Shown here in pieces: positions 1 to 9,189 of a DNA stretch of 64,000 bases; positions within the stretch are counted from its first letter, which is position 1; each line of letters opens with the position of its first letter. This DNA comes from Phycisphaerae bacterium (lineage in GTDB: Bacteria > Planctomycetota > Phycisphaerae > Sedimentisphaerales > UBA12454): assembly GCA_041652575.1 (NCBI GenBank), contig JBAZHC010000005.1:124001-188000 (forward strand), read 5' to 3'. The notes under the pieces are model-generated. The model made no database searches. It was not told the origin of the DNA and saw nothing but the letters and a program-made list of their open reading frames with translations. Position numbers and translations under genes: made by a program.

Positions 1-646
1 CAACGGCTCTTGTAACGCCCTCGAGAGAACCGGCCTGAATCGGCGGAGAACAGAGAACACCGTTCCTGACAACGAAAACATTATCGCCTGAAGCTTCGGC
101 GACGAAACCTTCGTGATTAAACATAATGGCTTCGGGTACGCCGGCATCGATTGCTTCAATCTTGGCCAGAATATTATTGAGATAGTTGAGACTCTTGACC
201 TGCGGCGGAATCGCAAGAGGATGATTGCGAATCGTACAGGCGCAGATGACTCTCAAGCCTTTCTCATAGAGGTCCTGCGGATAAAGCTGGATTTTATCGG
301 CAATGATAATTATCTGCGATTTTTCACAGGTAAAAGGATTAATGCCGAGCGTGCCGACGCCTCTTGTAACAACAAGCCGGATATAGCCGTCGACGATTCC
401 GTTCGCCCTGACAGTTTCCTCTGTGGCCCTGGCAAGCTGCTGAACGGTCATACCGATATCGAGCCGTATGACTTTCGCGGACTCATAAAGCCTTTTAAGA
501 TGAGCGTCAAGTTCGAAGATTTTCGAGCCGTAGATGCGAATACCCTCGAAGACACCGTCGCCGTAAAGCAGACCATGGTCGAAAACGCTTATTTTCGCGT
601 CCTTCTCATCTACGAGTCCATTGTTAATCCATATTTTTAAAGCCAT
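1..646 (-). CDS. ilvE: Branched-chain amino acid aminotransferase (class IV PLP), 3' end missing
   Basis: This gene starts with ATG at 646 and runs off the left edge, leaving about 215 of the usual ~290 residues. It belongs to the fold-type IV PLP aminotransferases that transfer the amino group between glutamate and branched-chain 2-oxo acids. Seen in the sequence: the N-terminal strand MALKIWINNGL, the family signature DHGLLYGDGVFEGIR (about residues 23-37), and the PLP-lysine region PPQVKSLNYLNN, where K is the expected Schiff-base residue. It lies 16 nt downstream of the LolD ATPase and is probably the last seen gene of the ctp-lysS-permease run. The class also includes D-amino acid aminotransferase and aminodeoxychorismate lyase; substrate choice cannot be settled without the C-terminus. 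Confidence 0.88.
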   Translation of the reverse strand, partial: MALKIWINNGLVDEKDAKISVFDHGLLYGDGVFEGIRIYGSKIFELDAHLKRLYESAKVIRLDIGMTVQQLARATEETVRANGIVDGYIRLVVTRGVGTLGINPFTCEKSQIIIIADKIQLYPQDLYEKGLRVICACTIRNHPLAIPPQVKSLNYLNNILAKIEAIDAGVPEAIMFNHEGFVAEASGDNVFVVRNGVLCSPPIQAGSLEGVTRAV

Positions 647-662
647 AAAAACTCCGAAAAAT

Positions 663-1364
663 TTATGCCGCAGCGATTCTGCCGTCGGCGAGTCTTATTA
701 TCCTTGATGCCTTTTCCGCAATCCGGTCATCGTGAGTAACCATTACAATCGTCTGGCCGGAACTGTGCAGTTTTTCAAAGATCTTTAGAATATCATTTCC
801 TGTCCCAGAGTCAAGGTTTCCTGTCGGCTCGTCGGCCAGGATAATATCCGGCTCGTTTATCAGTGCCCTTGCGATAGCGACCCTCTGGCGTTCGCCGCCG
901 GAGAGTTGATAAGGCCTGTGTTCGGCACGGGCGGCAAGCCCAAGCTCGTCCAAAAGCCGCCAGGCCGCTTTTTTAGCCTTTGCCGAATGGAGAAGCCAGC
1001 CGATTGTGCCGGATTGCACCATCGGGGCAATTAAAACATTCTGCAATACTGTTAATTCGTCAAGCAAATGATAAAACTGAAACACAAAACCTATTTTTTT
1101 GTTCCTGAATTCGTTTATTTTTCTGCCGCTGAAAGCCGAAATGTTTTTTTTCTGAAAGAAAACGCTGCCTTTATCGGGCTTATCGAGTGCGCCGAGTATA
1201 TGCAAAAGCGTACTCTTGCCGCTACCCGAAGCGCCTTTAACAGCGATAAATTCACCTTTCTCAACGTTGAGGTCCACACCCTTAAGAACCTCCAGATTAA
1301 CGGCACCCATTCTGTAAGATTTAAAAATATCCCGACAGGTTAATATGTAATTGTTTTCAATCAT
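663..1364 (-). CDS. lolD: LolD/MacB-type ABC transporter ATP-binding protein
   Basis: This 233-residue cytoplasmic ATPase would power the two FtsX-type permeases encoded directly upstream. Visible motifs are Walker A GASGSGKST (about 44-52), a Q-loop in FVFQFYHLL (93-101), the ABC signature LSGGERQR (154-161), Walker B with ILADEPTGNLD (175-185) and the switch histidine in MVTHDD (about 211). The TGNLDS extension and short length are typical of the LolD/MacB/FtsE group rather than of import systems. The gene overlaps the preceding permease by 4 nt, implying translational coupling. Most likely it is the motor of a lipoprotein-releasing complex (LolCDE); a MacB-like or other mechanotransmission role is the alternative. 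Confidence 0.93.
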   Translation of the reverse strand: MIENNYILTCRDIFKSYRMGAVNLEVLKGVDLNVEKGEFIAVKGASGSGKSTLLHILGALDKPDKGSVFFQKKNISAFSGRKINEFRNKKIGFVFQFYHLLDELTVLQNVLIAPMVQSGTIGWLLHSAKAKKAAWRLLDELGLAARAEHRPYQLSGGERQRVAIARALINEPDIILADEPTGNLDSGTGNDILKIFEKLHSSGQTIVMVTHDDRIAEKASRIIRLADGRIAAA

Positions 1365-2713
1365 ATTTGATTCACTCTCAAAATATCGACACAGTTTTGT
1401 CTGGCGGCCCTGATTGTCGGCAGCATCGCGCCGAGCAGGCAGGCAATAACCGCTGCCGCGGCCACCTCAATCGGCAGGGCGAAGCCGGGATTATTTGGTA
1501 TATCGCCTATCGCGTAAATTTCCCTGTTCCACATCTGGAAGCCGAATTTGACATACAGCCAGTCTTCGAGGCCGTTAATATTGTCCAGGAACACCAGCGC
1601 CGCGGCAATGCCGACCGCCGCACCGACAATGCCGGTCAAAACCGCATATCGCAAAAAGACCCGCATAATGCCGAACCGGGAAGCACCGATACTTTTCAAT
1701 ATGCCGATATCTCTGCTCTTGCCGCCTACAATCATATAGAAAATAACGAAAATAATAAAGACCGTAATCAGGCCGACAAGCAGAAAAAGCAAAAGCAACA
1801 TCGCCCGTTCTTTTTCCATTGGAGCGATCGATTCTCTGCGGTAACTCTTGAAGTCCTGTACGTTTACGGTTTTAAAAAGGTCGGCAAGTTCCGAACCAGA
1901 CTTTCGCCCGACAAAGTCTTTCCATAAAGCCGTTGTTTTTTCGACGGACTTGTTGAAGTCGGCGCCTTTTTTGAATTTTATGAATATCGCACCGGCTCTC
2001 TTTGGGCCGATGTTCATACCCGTCATAGACTGAAGCTGCTCGAACGGCAGATAAACAACCGTACTATCAATTTTGGCAAGACCGGAGTTGGAATTATCGC
2101 TGTAATAAAAGGTTCTCGTGTTTGCGGAAACTGAGGTTCCGGTTCTGACAAGCGTTCCTTTTGGCGTAAGCGGAAAACAGGTAATACCATAAGACCATCT
2201 CGGCAGAGTCATCCACTGCTGATAGTTGCCCCACTGGTCGCGTTCAACAAGAAGGTCAACGCCGATTATGCAGCCCGGCAGTTCAGAATTATACGAAGGT
2301 TCGAAAGCAAGCAGCGGTTTTTCTTTGCGATAGTAAAGGCTTTGCGCAAAATTCGTTGTCTTTATATGAGAATCAAGGGCAATACCCATAAGACTAAGGG
2401 CGGCATTTTTACCGGAAGAGTCCGACTTGACAAGACCGAAGGTGTTTATGACAGGCGTTGCGCTTTCGATAAAATCGGATGACCGCAAAGAAGTTATAAA
2501 CTCATCATAATGGCCGAATCCGACAAGCGAATCCGTTGAGATAATGCAATCGGAGAAAAATTCGTGATTCTTATCGATGAAGTCGACCGTCAGGCCGTTC
2601 ATAACTGTCATTACCACGATGACAACGAAAACACAGACCGCTACCGCTGCGACCGCAAGAATGGTCAGCCTGCTGGACTTGAATAGTTTCAACGGCAGTA
2701 TTACATCGTACAT
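1361..2713 (-). CDS. FtsX-type ABC permease, LolC/LolE-like (second of two)
   Basis: This 450-residue inner-membrane permease has the MacB/FtsX topology: one N-terminal transmembrane helix (about 15-40), a large periplasmic domain (about 40-300), and three C-terminal helices (about 307-335, 355-380, 413-435), with a short RQNCVDILRVNQI tail. The stretch MIVGGKSRDIGILKSIGAS after the second helix is the conserved cytoplasmic coupling region of this family. It overlaps the ATPase gene by 4 nt and follows its paralogue by 1 nt, so the three genes form one transporter unit. By family, LolC/E pairs extract lipoproteins from the inner membrane for delivery to the outer membrane; the assignment to LolC or LolE is not possible by eye. 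Confidence 0.87.
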   Translation of the reverse strand: MYDVILPLKLFKSSRLTILAVAAVAVCVFVVIVVMTVMNGLTVDFIDKNHEFFSDCIISTDSLVGFGHYDEFITSLRSSDFIESATPVINTFGLVKSDSSGKNAALSLMGIALDSHIKTTNFAQSLYYRKEKPLLAFEPSYNSELPGCIIGVDLLVERDQWGNYQQWMTLPRWSYGITCFPLTPKGTLVRTGTSVSANTRTFYYSDNSNSGLAKIDSTVVYLPFEQLQSMTGMNIGPKRAGAIFIKFKKGADFNKSVEKTTALWKDFVGRKSGSELADLFKTVNVQDFKSYRRESIAPMEKERAMLLLLFLLVGLITVFIIFVIFYMIVGGKSRDIGILKSIGASRFGIMRVFLRYAVLTGIVGAAVGIAAALVFLDNINGLEDWLYVKFGFQMWNREIYAIGDIPNNPGFALPIEVAAAAVIACLLGAMLPTIRAARQNCVDILRVNQI

Positions 2714-2714
2714 T

Positions 2715-4067
2715 TTATTCGTACCTTAGAATCTTTACCGGCGAAGTCATTGCCGCGACTATCGAAGGCAGTACAGCGCCGAGAACCGAAGCGGCGACAG
2801 CGGCAATAAAGAAAATTATCGCCCATGACCAGTCGAAATGGTTCGGGATTTTTGTAAACATATAAATGCTGCTGCTCCACAGTTTAAGGCCGAAGAGCCG
2901 GCCGACAAACTGTTCGACGGCGTTTACATTACTGGTAACGACAAAACCAACGGCCACTCCGGCAGAAGCGCCGATAAGGCCGATGAAAAGACCGAACAAT
3001 AAAAATATAGAGGTAATGTCGGCAGATGAACCGCCGATGGCTTTTATAATCGCAAGGTCCTTTTGTTTCGCCTTGACTATCATATAGAAAATGCAGAACA
3101 CAAGAACGACAATGCCGCCGCTTATGATTCCGAATATCAAAAGAAGAACGCCCATCTGTTTGCGAAGTTCCGCGGTATATTCGGCCTGTTTTTGAACGGA
3201 TGTCAAAATCTCGGTATCGGCGATGTGATATGCCGGCCAATTAAGCTGCTCCGATGCGAAATCGGACCATATCTTACGAACAACTTCGATGGATTGCGAC
3301 GGATTAAATCCTGCGGCGCATTTGATATGAATAATATCCGCTGCCTTATTCTGTTTGTCCGAAGGAAATAAAAGGCCGGCCAGTGCGTCTATCGGCATAA
3401 AAACAAATCTCTTGTCTATGTCATAAACCGACGTAAAGACTATATCGGAAATAACCGCCTGGGCCGAGCGGGAACGGGCTAAATTTACAGGTTCATTATT
3501 TTCACTTTCGGTTGTGCCGATGGTTATTACGGCTTTTTTCCCGATAAAATCTTCTGCAAGGGGAAAATCGTAGCGGTCGGTTATGGGGTCCGGCTCCAAA
3601 ATGGCGGCGATGCCTATAAAGATTGGTATCCCGGTCGAATCGGGATTTTCATCGCCGTAATTAAATTCCGGCACCGAAAGAGAATTTTTCTGTCTCAACA
3701 GATTGTTTTTGAAATTTGTAACCCGGCAGCGGCTGACCGGTTCTATGCCCCAGATAGTAACGGCTTTTACATTTCCTGCGCCGAGATGTACAAGGCCGTT
3801 TGTGGAAAGTATCGGCGTGGCAGAGTCTATTTCTTCGGCCGAGCACAGTTTCTCGATAAGAATATCGTAATTGGAAAATCTCGCGGGCGGCTCAAGAACG
3901 ATATCGCCAAGGTATTCCGATGAACTGAGTTCAATCGCCCCGATAAAAGCGGTGAAAAGACTTGCCACCGTAACAAGCAGCGCGGTCGAAAGTGTTACCG
4001 CGGCGATGCTGAGAAAAACGATTTTTCGTTTTTTAAGATACCGCAGTGCCAAAAAAAATTTGAGCAT
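2715..4067 (-). CDS. FtsX-type ABC permease, LolC/LolE-like (first of two)
   Basis: This protein has 450 residues, exactly the length of the downstream paralogue, and the same layout: N-terminal helix (about 15-45), periplasmic domain, then three C-terminal helices (about 306-330, 350-375, 412-440). The coupling segment reads IVKAKQKDLAIIKAIGGSS. The gene starts 17 nt after lysS and ends 1 nt before the next permease. Two non-identical permeases plus one ATPase match the heterodimeric LolCE-D2 arrangement rather than the homodimeric MacB one. The lysS-lolC-lolE-lolD order is a familiar arrangement in bacteria, which supports the Lol assignment by inference. Confidence 0.87.
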   Translation of the reverse strand: MLKFFLALRYLKKRKIVFLSIAAVTLSTALLVTVASLFTAFIGAIELSSSEYLGDIVLEPPARFSNYDILIEKLCSAEEIDSATPILSTNGLVHLGAGNVKAVTIWGIEPVSRCRVTNFKNNLLRQKNSLSVPEFNYGDENPDSTGIPIFIGIAAILEPDPITDRYDFPLAEDFIGKKAVITIGTTESENNEPVNLARSRSAQAVISDIVFTSVYDIDKRFVFMPIDALAGLLFPSDKQNKAADIIHIKCAAGFNPSQSIEVVRKIWSDFASEQLNWPAYHIADTEILTSVQKQAEYTAELRKQMGVLLLIFGIISGGIVVLVFCIFYMIVKAKQKDLAIIKAIGGSSADITSIFLLFGLFIGLIGASAGVAVGFVVTSNVNAVEQFVGRLFGLKLWSSSIYMFTKIPNHFDWSWAIIFFIAAVAASVLGAVLPSIVAAMTSPVKILRYE

Positions 4068-4084
4068 TTATCCCATCCTGCTGA

Positions 4085-5545
4085 TTATTTTTCCGGCTTC
4101 AATAACGGAAACAGGATTACATCCTTTATATTTGTCGTGCCGGTAAGCAGCATAATAAGTCTGTCGATTCCGATGCCAAGTCCGCCGGCCGGAGGCATTC
4201 CGTATTTCAGGGCCGTTATAAAGTCCTCATCGAGACTGCGGAAGGTTTTTTCGTCTTCGCCGGCGCCTTTTACCTGCGACGTAAAGTTTTCATACTGTAC
4301 GGTCGGGTCGTTAAGCTCCGTATAGGCGTTGGCAATCTCTATTGTTCCAGCGTAAAGCTCAAACCGCTCGGCCAGTTCAGGATTCGATTTGCTGCGCTTG
4401 GTAAGCGGGCAAAGTTTGCCGGGATAGTCGATTACAAAGATCGGGTCAACAAGATGCGATTCGACCTTTTCCTCGAAAAGTTTGTTCGTAACGACTTCAT
4501 CGTCCATTTTTGTCTCGTCGATGCCGGCCTCTTTCGCCTTTTTGCGAATGTCCGCGATATCGTTTATGTCGCAGCCGCAATACTGGCCGACGAGGTCTGA
4601 GTACGAACTTCTCTTCCACGGGCGTGAAAAATCGATTGTATGGTCGCCGAACTGAACTTTCGAACTTTCGCAGTGTTTTTCCACAGCGGCGCCGATAAGA
4701 GATTCGGTAAGTTCCATCATTATATTATAGTCGGCGTAAGCTTGATAGATTTCCATCATTGTAAATTCAGGATTGTGGCGGGGGCTTAAACCTTCGTTGC
4801 GAAAATTACGGTTTATCTCGAAAACCTTTTCAATGCCGCCGACAAGAAGTCTTTTCAGGAATAATTCCGGTGCGATTCTAAGATACAAATCGATATCAAG
4901 GGCGTTGTGATGAGTAATGAACGGTTTTGCCGCTGCGCCGCCGGCGATGGTCTGCATCATCGGCGTTTCCACTTCGTAAAAACCTTTTTCCTGCAGAAAA
5001 GCGCGAATCGTCGATACTATCGCAAGCCGTTTTTTGAATCTCTGCATTACCTCTGGATTTGCCCAGAGGTCGACATACCGCTGACGATAGCGAAGGTCCG
5101 TATCCGAAAGGCCGTGGAATTTTTCAGGCGGCTGCAGCAGTGATTTCGCCAGAATCGTAATTTTGTCCGCCCATATCGTAAGTTCGCCGGTCTTCGTAAG
5201 GCCAAGCTGACCTTGGGCGCCGATTGTATCGCCAAGTTCGACCAGTTTGATAAGTTCCCACTGACTTTCGAGAAGTTTTTTGCTTAAACCGAGCTGAATC
5301 GTGCCGCTGCTGTCGCGCAAAGTTATAAATATTAATTTGCCGATATCGCGAAGAAGAACTATCCTGCCGGCACAGGTCGCTCTTTGCGGCGGCTGTATTT
5401 TCTCGTCAAATTTAGCCCTGACAGATTCTACTGTCTCGACATTATCGAAACGTCCGCCGTACGGGTCAACTCCAAGCTGTTTTATCCGCTGGAGTTTCTC
5501 CATTCGCTGTTTTTCAAGTTTTCCGATATCTTCCTGTTCCATCAT
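4085..5545 (-). CDS. lysS: Lysyl-tRNA synthetase, class II
   Basis: This 486-residue class II synthetase charges tRNA-Lys in the cytoplasm. An OB-fold anticodon-binding domain lies at about 60-165 (TCAGRIVLLRDIGK). The catalytic core follows, with motif 2 around FEINRNFRNEGLSPRHNPE (about 243-261) and motif 3 in GLGIGIDRLIMLLTG (about 455-469). Length is normal for bacterial LysRS. The ATG at 5545 overlaps the stop region of the upstream protease by 4 nt, and 17 nt separate its stop from the first permease, so lysS appears translationally coupled inside a membrane-biogenesis operon. Confidence 0.97.
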   Translation of the reverse strand: MMEQEDIGKLEKQRMEKLQRIKQLGVDPYGGRFDNVETVESVRAKFDEKIQPPQRATCAGRIVLLRDIGKLIFITLRDSSGTIQLGLSKKLLESQWELIKLVELGDTIGAQGQLGLTKTGELTIWADKITILAKSLLQPPEKFHGLSDTDLRYRQRYVDLWANPEVMQRFKKRLAIVSTIRAFLQEKGFYEVETPMMQTIAGGAAAKPFITHHNALDIDLYLRIAPELFLKRLLVGGIEKVFEINRNFRNEGLSPRHNPEFTMMEIYQAYADYNIMMELTESLIGAAVEKHCESSKVQFGDHTIDFSRPWKRSSYSDLVGQYCGCDINDIADIRKKAKEAGIDETKMDDEVVTNKLFEEKVESHLVDPIFVIDYPGKLCPLTKRSKSNPELAERFELYAGTIEIANAYTELNDPTVQYENFTSQVKGAGEDEKTFRSLDEDFITALKYGMPPAGGLGIGIDRLIMLLTGTTNIKDVILFPLLKPEK

Positions 5546-8031
5546 TTTTGTATTCCCGATTCGATAAGTTTTGCTTTCGCGGCAAGAACCGCTATGTCAA
5601 GCTGACGGTCAGCCTGGAGAGTTTCTGCCAGATCATGTCTTTTCAGTTTTGCTTTGTTCTGGTCGTGGTCCGCCGCGGCAAGAACATCATTGTCCCGCTG
5701 AATATCGATTACTTTTTTTATTTCATCGTTAAGCAGTTTGACATTTACGTTGGGCGTGACGCCCCAGTCTTTTTTCCCGAGTTTTTCCTTTGCCCATCGG
5801 TCGTTGACTCTCTGGCCTGACGGCAAATGATAATACGCCATCGTATATTTCATCTGTGCGCCGTCGCCCGGGTATGCTGTAATTGTCTGAACGCTGCCTT
5901 TGCCATAGCTCTGTTCTCCAACAAGGGTTGCCCTTGAGAAGGTTTTATCGGCAAGAGCTCCGGAAACTATTTCAGATGCGCTGGCGGAACTCGAATTAAT
6001 CAATATCACCAGCGGATAATTCGGATGCGTTCCTTTTTTCTCGGCGGTTTCCCATGTCGGCAGGCCGACTCTCGGCTGCGTACTGACCATAACGCCTTTT
6101 TCGACAAATAAATCCGTTATGTCGGCCGCGCTCTGAAGGTAGCCGCCGCTGTTGAATCTTAAATCCAGAATGAGTCCTTTCATACCTTCAGCTTCGAGTT
6201 TGGTGATAATTTCATCAAGGTCTGCCGCGGTGGATCCTGAAAACTGCGTAACTCTGACGTAGCCGATTTTGTCTTTGTCATCAACGAAGTAGAGCCAGTT
6301 TCCGGATTCATCTCTGCACCAGCCGCGAGTGGTGGGAACGATAATTCTTGCCCTTGTAATTTCAATATCAAATGTTTTTTCTTCCTGCTGCCGGCGAATT
6401 GTTAGAACAACCTTTGTGCCGGCCGGGCCTGTAATTTTGCTGACCGCACAGGAAATAGACATATCTTTTGTGCTTTCGCCGTTGACAGCTTCGATTATAT
6501 CGCCGGCGTCGAGAAGGCCGGAATTGTAGGCAGGCGTACCGGGCACAAGACTTACGGCTTTCAAAGGCCCGTCCTGTTTGGATATTTCAACGCCGATTCC
6601 TGTAAATTCATTGGTCATATTCTTTTCGAAGTCTTCCACCTGTTTTGGCCAGATAATCATCGTATGCGGGTCGAGCGCGTTCAGCGACGCTTCGGCAAAG
6701 TGCCAGATTACCACCTGCTCGGGCAGTTTCATTGTCGCCGAGTTCAGGGCCAGGACATGTTTAAAAAGTTTTATAAACTGGTCTTTGCTTATACCGAGAG
6801 ATTCGGCTTTGTAATTTTTTTCCAGTGCTGAAAGCCCGGCAATAAACTGCGGTATCTGGTCTTTATCAAACTGAATCTTGAACGTATTCGGGTCGAAATT
6901 TTCCGAAAGACTTATTACCTGGGCAAGATACCGGCATCGCTCTAAGGCTTTTTCGGTCATATCGCTGTAATGGAAAGGCTCGACATAACTATACCCGAGC
7001 ACGTCAAGAGCACGGATAAACATTTCAGGCTTTATCTTTTCGTACCGGTCGGCACAGCTTTCACACGGGCTGTCCATCAGCGAGGCCTTGATGATGGCCT
7101 TTTCCTCAAGCTGGTCTTTTTTATCTTTGTATGTTTTGTCGTCTTCGTAAAGAACGGCGAGCCAGCTGTAACAGTTCAGCAGGGCATCTATCCAATCGCC
7201 TTTGGCTTCGTAATCGGCGGCGGCTTTCTGCGCCCTTGCAATAGTTGCCTTTACAAAAGGGTCCTCTAAAATCTTCGCCTTATCGTCCCCCTCGGCTGCT
7301 TCCCGGGCCCTGATTACCACAGGAAATATATCCAGCAGGTTCGGTTCTGCCGTGTTTGGTTCTTGCCGGGCCGGAACTTCTGAAACGAATTCGTTTGTTC
7401 CAAATTTATCCAGACAGCTTATCTTGTCGCCGCAGGACTCTGTAAACCAGCAATAAGAATACAGCAGCGTGCCAAACCATTTACGTTTGATTCCGCTATC
7501 AGCAGAATTTTTAACCTCGTTATCAATAATATCTTTTATAAACGGATCGGTTAGAAACTCTGCTCTGATGTAATCGTCGGTAAAATTACAATCCTTGAGC
7601 ATTGCCGAAAGTTGTCCCAACAGGTTCGGCTCAACCGCACCCGGCACAGAAGCGTTCTGAATTTGCCGAGCCGAGTCTGCAATCGTCCGTTCGTTCGCAT
7701 CGGCCTGTAATTTAAATTTCTCAAGTTCCGCAAGTTTCTCCTCGAAAGTCTGCTTTCTCGCCTCCTGCCTTGACTGCTGAATCTGATTGTACTGGGAAAT
7801 TATCCCGAGAATCGCAGATGAGGCGGAATCGTTAACATCGGACTCTTTGATAGTCCGTTCGGCGGCGGCAAAATTGCCGTCGCATATCTCACTCACCGCG
7901 GATTTTATTAAAGCAGTTTCATTACCGTCCGGCCTTGATAAAGGCGAAACCTTTTTTTCCGGGGTTGACATTGAAAATACGGGCCAAATCGGCAGCAGAG
8001 ATGCGAGAATAAATACTATGGCTTTTTTCAT
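5542..8031 (-). CDS. Carboxy-terminal processing protease (S41 family, PDZ), secreted
   Basis: This 829-residue protein starts with a signal peptide (MKKAIVFILASLLPIWPVFS) and should act in the periplasm. The first ~450 residues are mostly helical and repetitive-looking. A PDZ domain follows at about 475-560 (GIGVEISKQDG, LDAGDIIEAVNG). The S41 peptidase domain then carries the Ser region INSSSASASEIVSGAL and the Lys region GEQSYGKGSVQT, the expected Ser/Lys dyad of tail-specific proteases. The long N-terminal extension and total size resemble the Prc/Tsp branch rather than the shorter CtpA branch. It heads the lysS-Lol run and overlaps lysS by 4 nt. A repeat element (8063-8133) fills the gap upstream. 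Confidence 0.93.
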   Translation of the reverse strand: MKKAIVFILASLLPIWPVFSMSTPEKKVSPLSRPDGNETALIKSAVSEICDGNFAAAERTIKESDVNDSASSAILGIISQYNQIQQSRQEARKQTFEEKLAELEKFKLQADANERTIADSARQIQNASVPGAVEPNLLGQLSAMLKDCNFTDDYIRAEFLTDPFIKDIIDNEVKNSADSGIKRKWFGTLLYSYCWFTESCGDKISCLDKFGTNEFVSEVPARQEPNTAEPNLLDIFPVVIRAREAAEGDDKAKILEDPFVKATIARAQKAAADYEAKGDWIDALLNCYSWLAVLYEDDKTYKDKKDQLEEKAIIKASLMDSPCESCADRYEKIKPEMFIRALDVLGYSYVEPFHYSDMTEKALERCRYLAQVISLSENFDPNTFKIQFDKDQIPQFIAGLSALEKNYKAESLGISKDQFIKLFKHVLALNSATMKLPEQVVIWHFAEASLNALDPHTMIIWPKQVEDFEKNMTNEFTGIGVEISKQDGPLKAVSLVPGTPAYNSGLLDAGDIIEAVNGESTKDMSISCAVSKITGPAGTKVVLTIRRQQEEKTFDIEITRARIIVPTTRGWCRDESGNWLYFVDDKDKIGYVRVTQFSGSTAADLDEIITKLEAEGMKGLILDLRFNSGGYLQSAADITDLFVEKGVMVSTQPRVGLPTWETAEKKGTHPNYPLVILINSSSASASEIVSGALADKTFSRATLVGEQSYGKGSVQTITAYPGDGAQMKYTMAYYHLPSGQRVNDRWAKEKLGKKDWGVTPNVNVKLLNDEIKKVIDIQRDNDVLAAADHDQNKAKLKRHDLAETLQADRQLDIAVLAAKAKLIESGIQK

Positions 8032-8062
8032 TTGCGCTTTTCTCGAAATATATAAAGAAACT

Positions 8063-8133
8063 TAGCCACTAAGACACTAAGGCACAAAGTTTATTACATT
8101 ATTTTTCTTTGTGTCCCGGTGCCTTTGTGGCTA
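8063..8133. repeat. Inverted intergenic repeat element (CACTAAGG family), copy 1
   Basis: Two 27-nt arms (8063-8089 and 8107-8133) form an imperfect inverted repeat that matches at 21 of 27 positions, around a 17-nt loop. Each arm is itself built from words of the type GCCACTAAG / ACACTAAG / GCACAAAG. The element sits exactly between the fba stop and the ctp start. It resembles the copy at 29347-29421 in sequence and layout. It could fold as a hairpin in the transcript, but I see no clear U-tract that would make it an intrinsic terminator. Confidence 0.75.
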
Positions 8134-8148
8134 TTTTTTAATAATTTT

Positions 8149-9099
8149 TTACAGGCACTCTGCCGCTTTGCCGCTGCAGCCGAGAATGTCGAGCTTGTGC
8201 AGTACCATCGCCTTTATCGCGTCTCTTGCGGGACCGAGATAATTTCTCGGGTCGAATTCGGCAGGCTTTTCGGCAAATACCTGACGAATCTTGGCAGTCA
8301 TCGCCATACGAAGGTCGGTGTCGATATTCACTTTGCAGATTGCCATTTTCGAAGCTTTTGTTATGGCCGATTCCGGAACGCCCATCGCGTCAGGCATCTT
8401 GCCGCCGTATTTATTTATGAGGTCCTTGAATTCCTTCAATACGCTGCTCGATCCGTGCATTACCAGCGGAAAACCGCTCAGTTTGTCGGCGACCTTTTGT
8501 ATTACGTCAAAAGCAAGCGTCGGTTCGGATTTAAACTTATAAGCTCCGTGACTTGTTCCGCAGGCAACGGCCAGTGAATCGCATCCGCTCTTTTCGACGA
8601 ACTCAATCGCCTGGTTCGGGTCGGTCAGATGACTTGCGACATCTTCGTGACTGAGTCCTACTACGTCTTCCTCGATACCGCCGAGCTGGCCGAGTTCCGC
8701 CTCGACGACAACGCCGTGAGCGTGAGCGTATTCGACGACCTGTTTGGTAATTTTGATGTTTTCCTTGAAAGGATGATGCGATGCGTCAATCATTACCGAG
8801 GTAAAGCCGTCATCGACGCACTGCTTGCAGACTTCAAACGTATCGCCGTGGTCGAGGTGCATACAAATCGGGATACTCGGATTTTCAGCGACAGCAACGT
8901 CGATAATCGCCCGCAAATAACTCATAGAAGCGTATTTTCTCGCGCCGCGGGATATCTGAAGAATTAACGGGGCCTTTTTCTCGGCAATAGCCTCTACAAT
9001 TCCCTGCGTAATCTCCATATTATTGACATTGAATGCTCCGATTGCATAGCCGTTCTTATAGGCCATTTCGAACATCTTTTTCGTGGTAACTAAAGCCAT
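8149..9099 (-). CDS. fba: Fructose-bisphosphate aldolase, class II
   Basis: This 316-residue zinc-dependent aldolase interconverts fructose 1,6-bisphosphate with dihydroxyacetone phosphate and glyceraldehyde 3-phosphate. The catalytic Asp and first zinc His are seen in MHLDHGDTFE (D83, H84). Further family motifs are EAELGQLGG (about 135), GTSHGAYKF (about 178-186, zinc His) and MHGSSSV (about 209-215, zinc His). The N-terminus ALVTTKKMFEMAYKNGYAIG and the length fit the FbaA/class IIB-like group. Tagatose-bisphosphate aldolase is a close relative and cannot be fully excluded. The gene follows lptD after about 90 nt on the same strand. Confidence 0.95.
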   Translation of the reverse strand: MALVTTKKMFEMAYKNGYAIGAFNVNNMEITQGIVEAIAEKKAPLILQISRGARKYASMSYLRAIIDVAVAENPSIPICMHLDHGDTFEVCKQCVDDGFTSVMIDASHHPFKENIKITKQVVEYAHAHGVVVEAELGQLGGIEEDVVGLSHEDVASHLTDPNQAIEFVEKSGCDSLAVACGTSHGAYKFKSEPTLAFDVIQKVADKLSGFPLVMHGSSSVLKEFKDLINKYGGKMPDAMGVPESAITKASKMAICKVNIDTDLRMAMTAKIRQVFAEKPAEFDPRNYLGPARDAIKAMVLHKLDILGCSGKAAECL

Positions 9100-9189
9100 T
9101 TATCGATTCCTTAAAAAAAGTTTATAGACTACGACACTATATACTGAATTAACGACATAAAAAAACCACTGTTTCGGGCATCATTAGGA

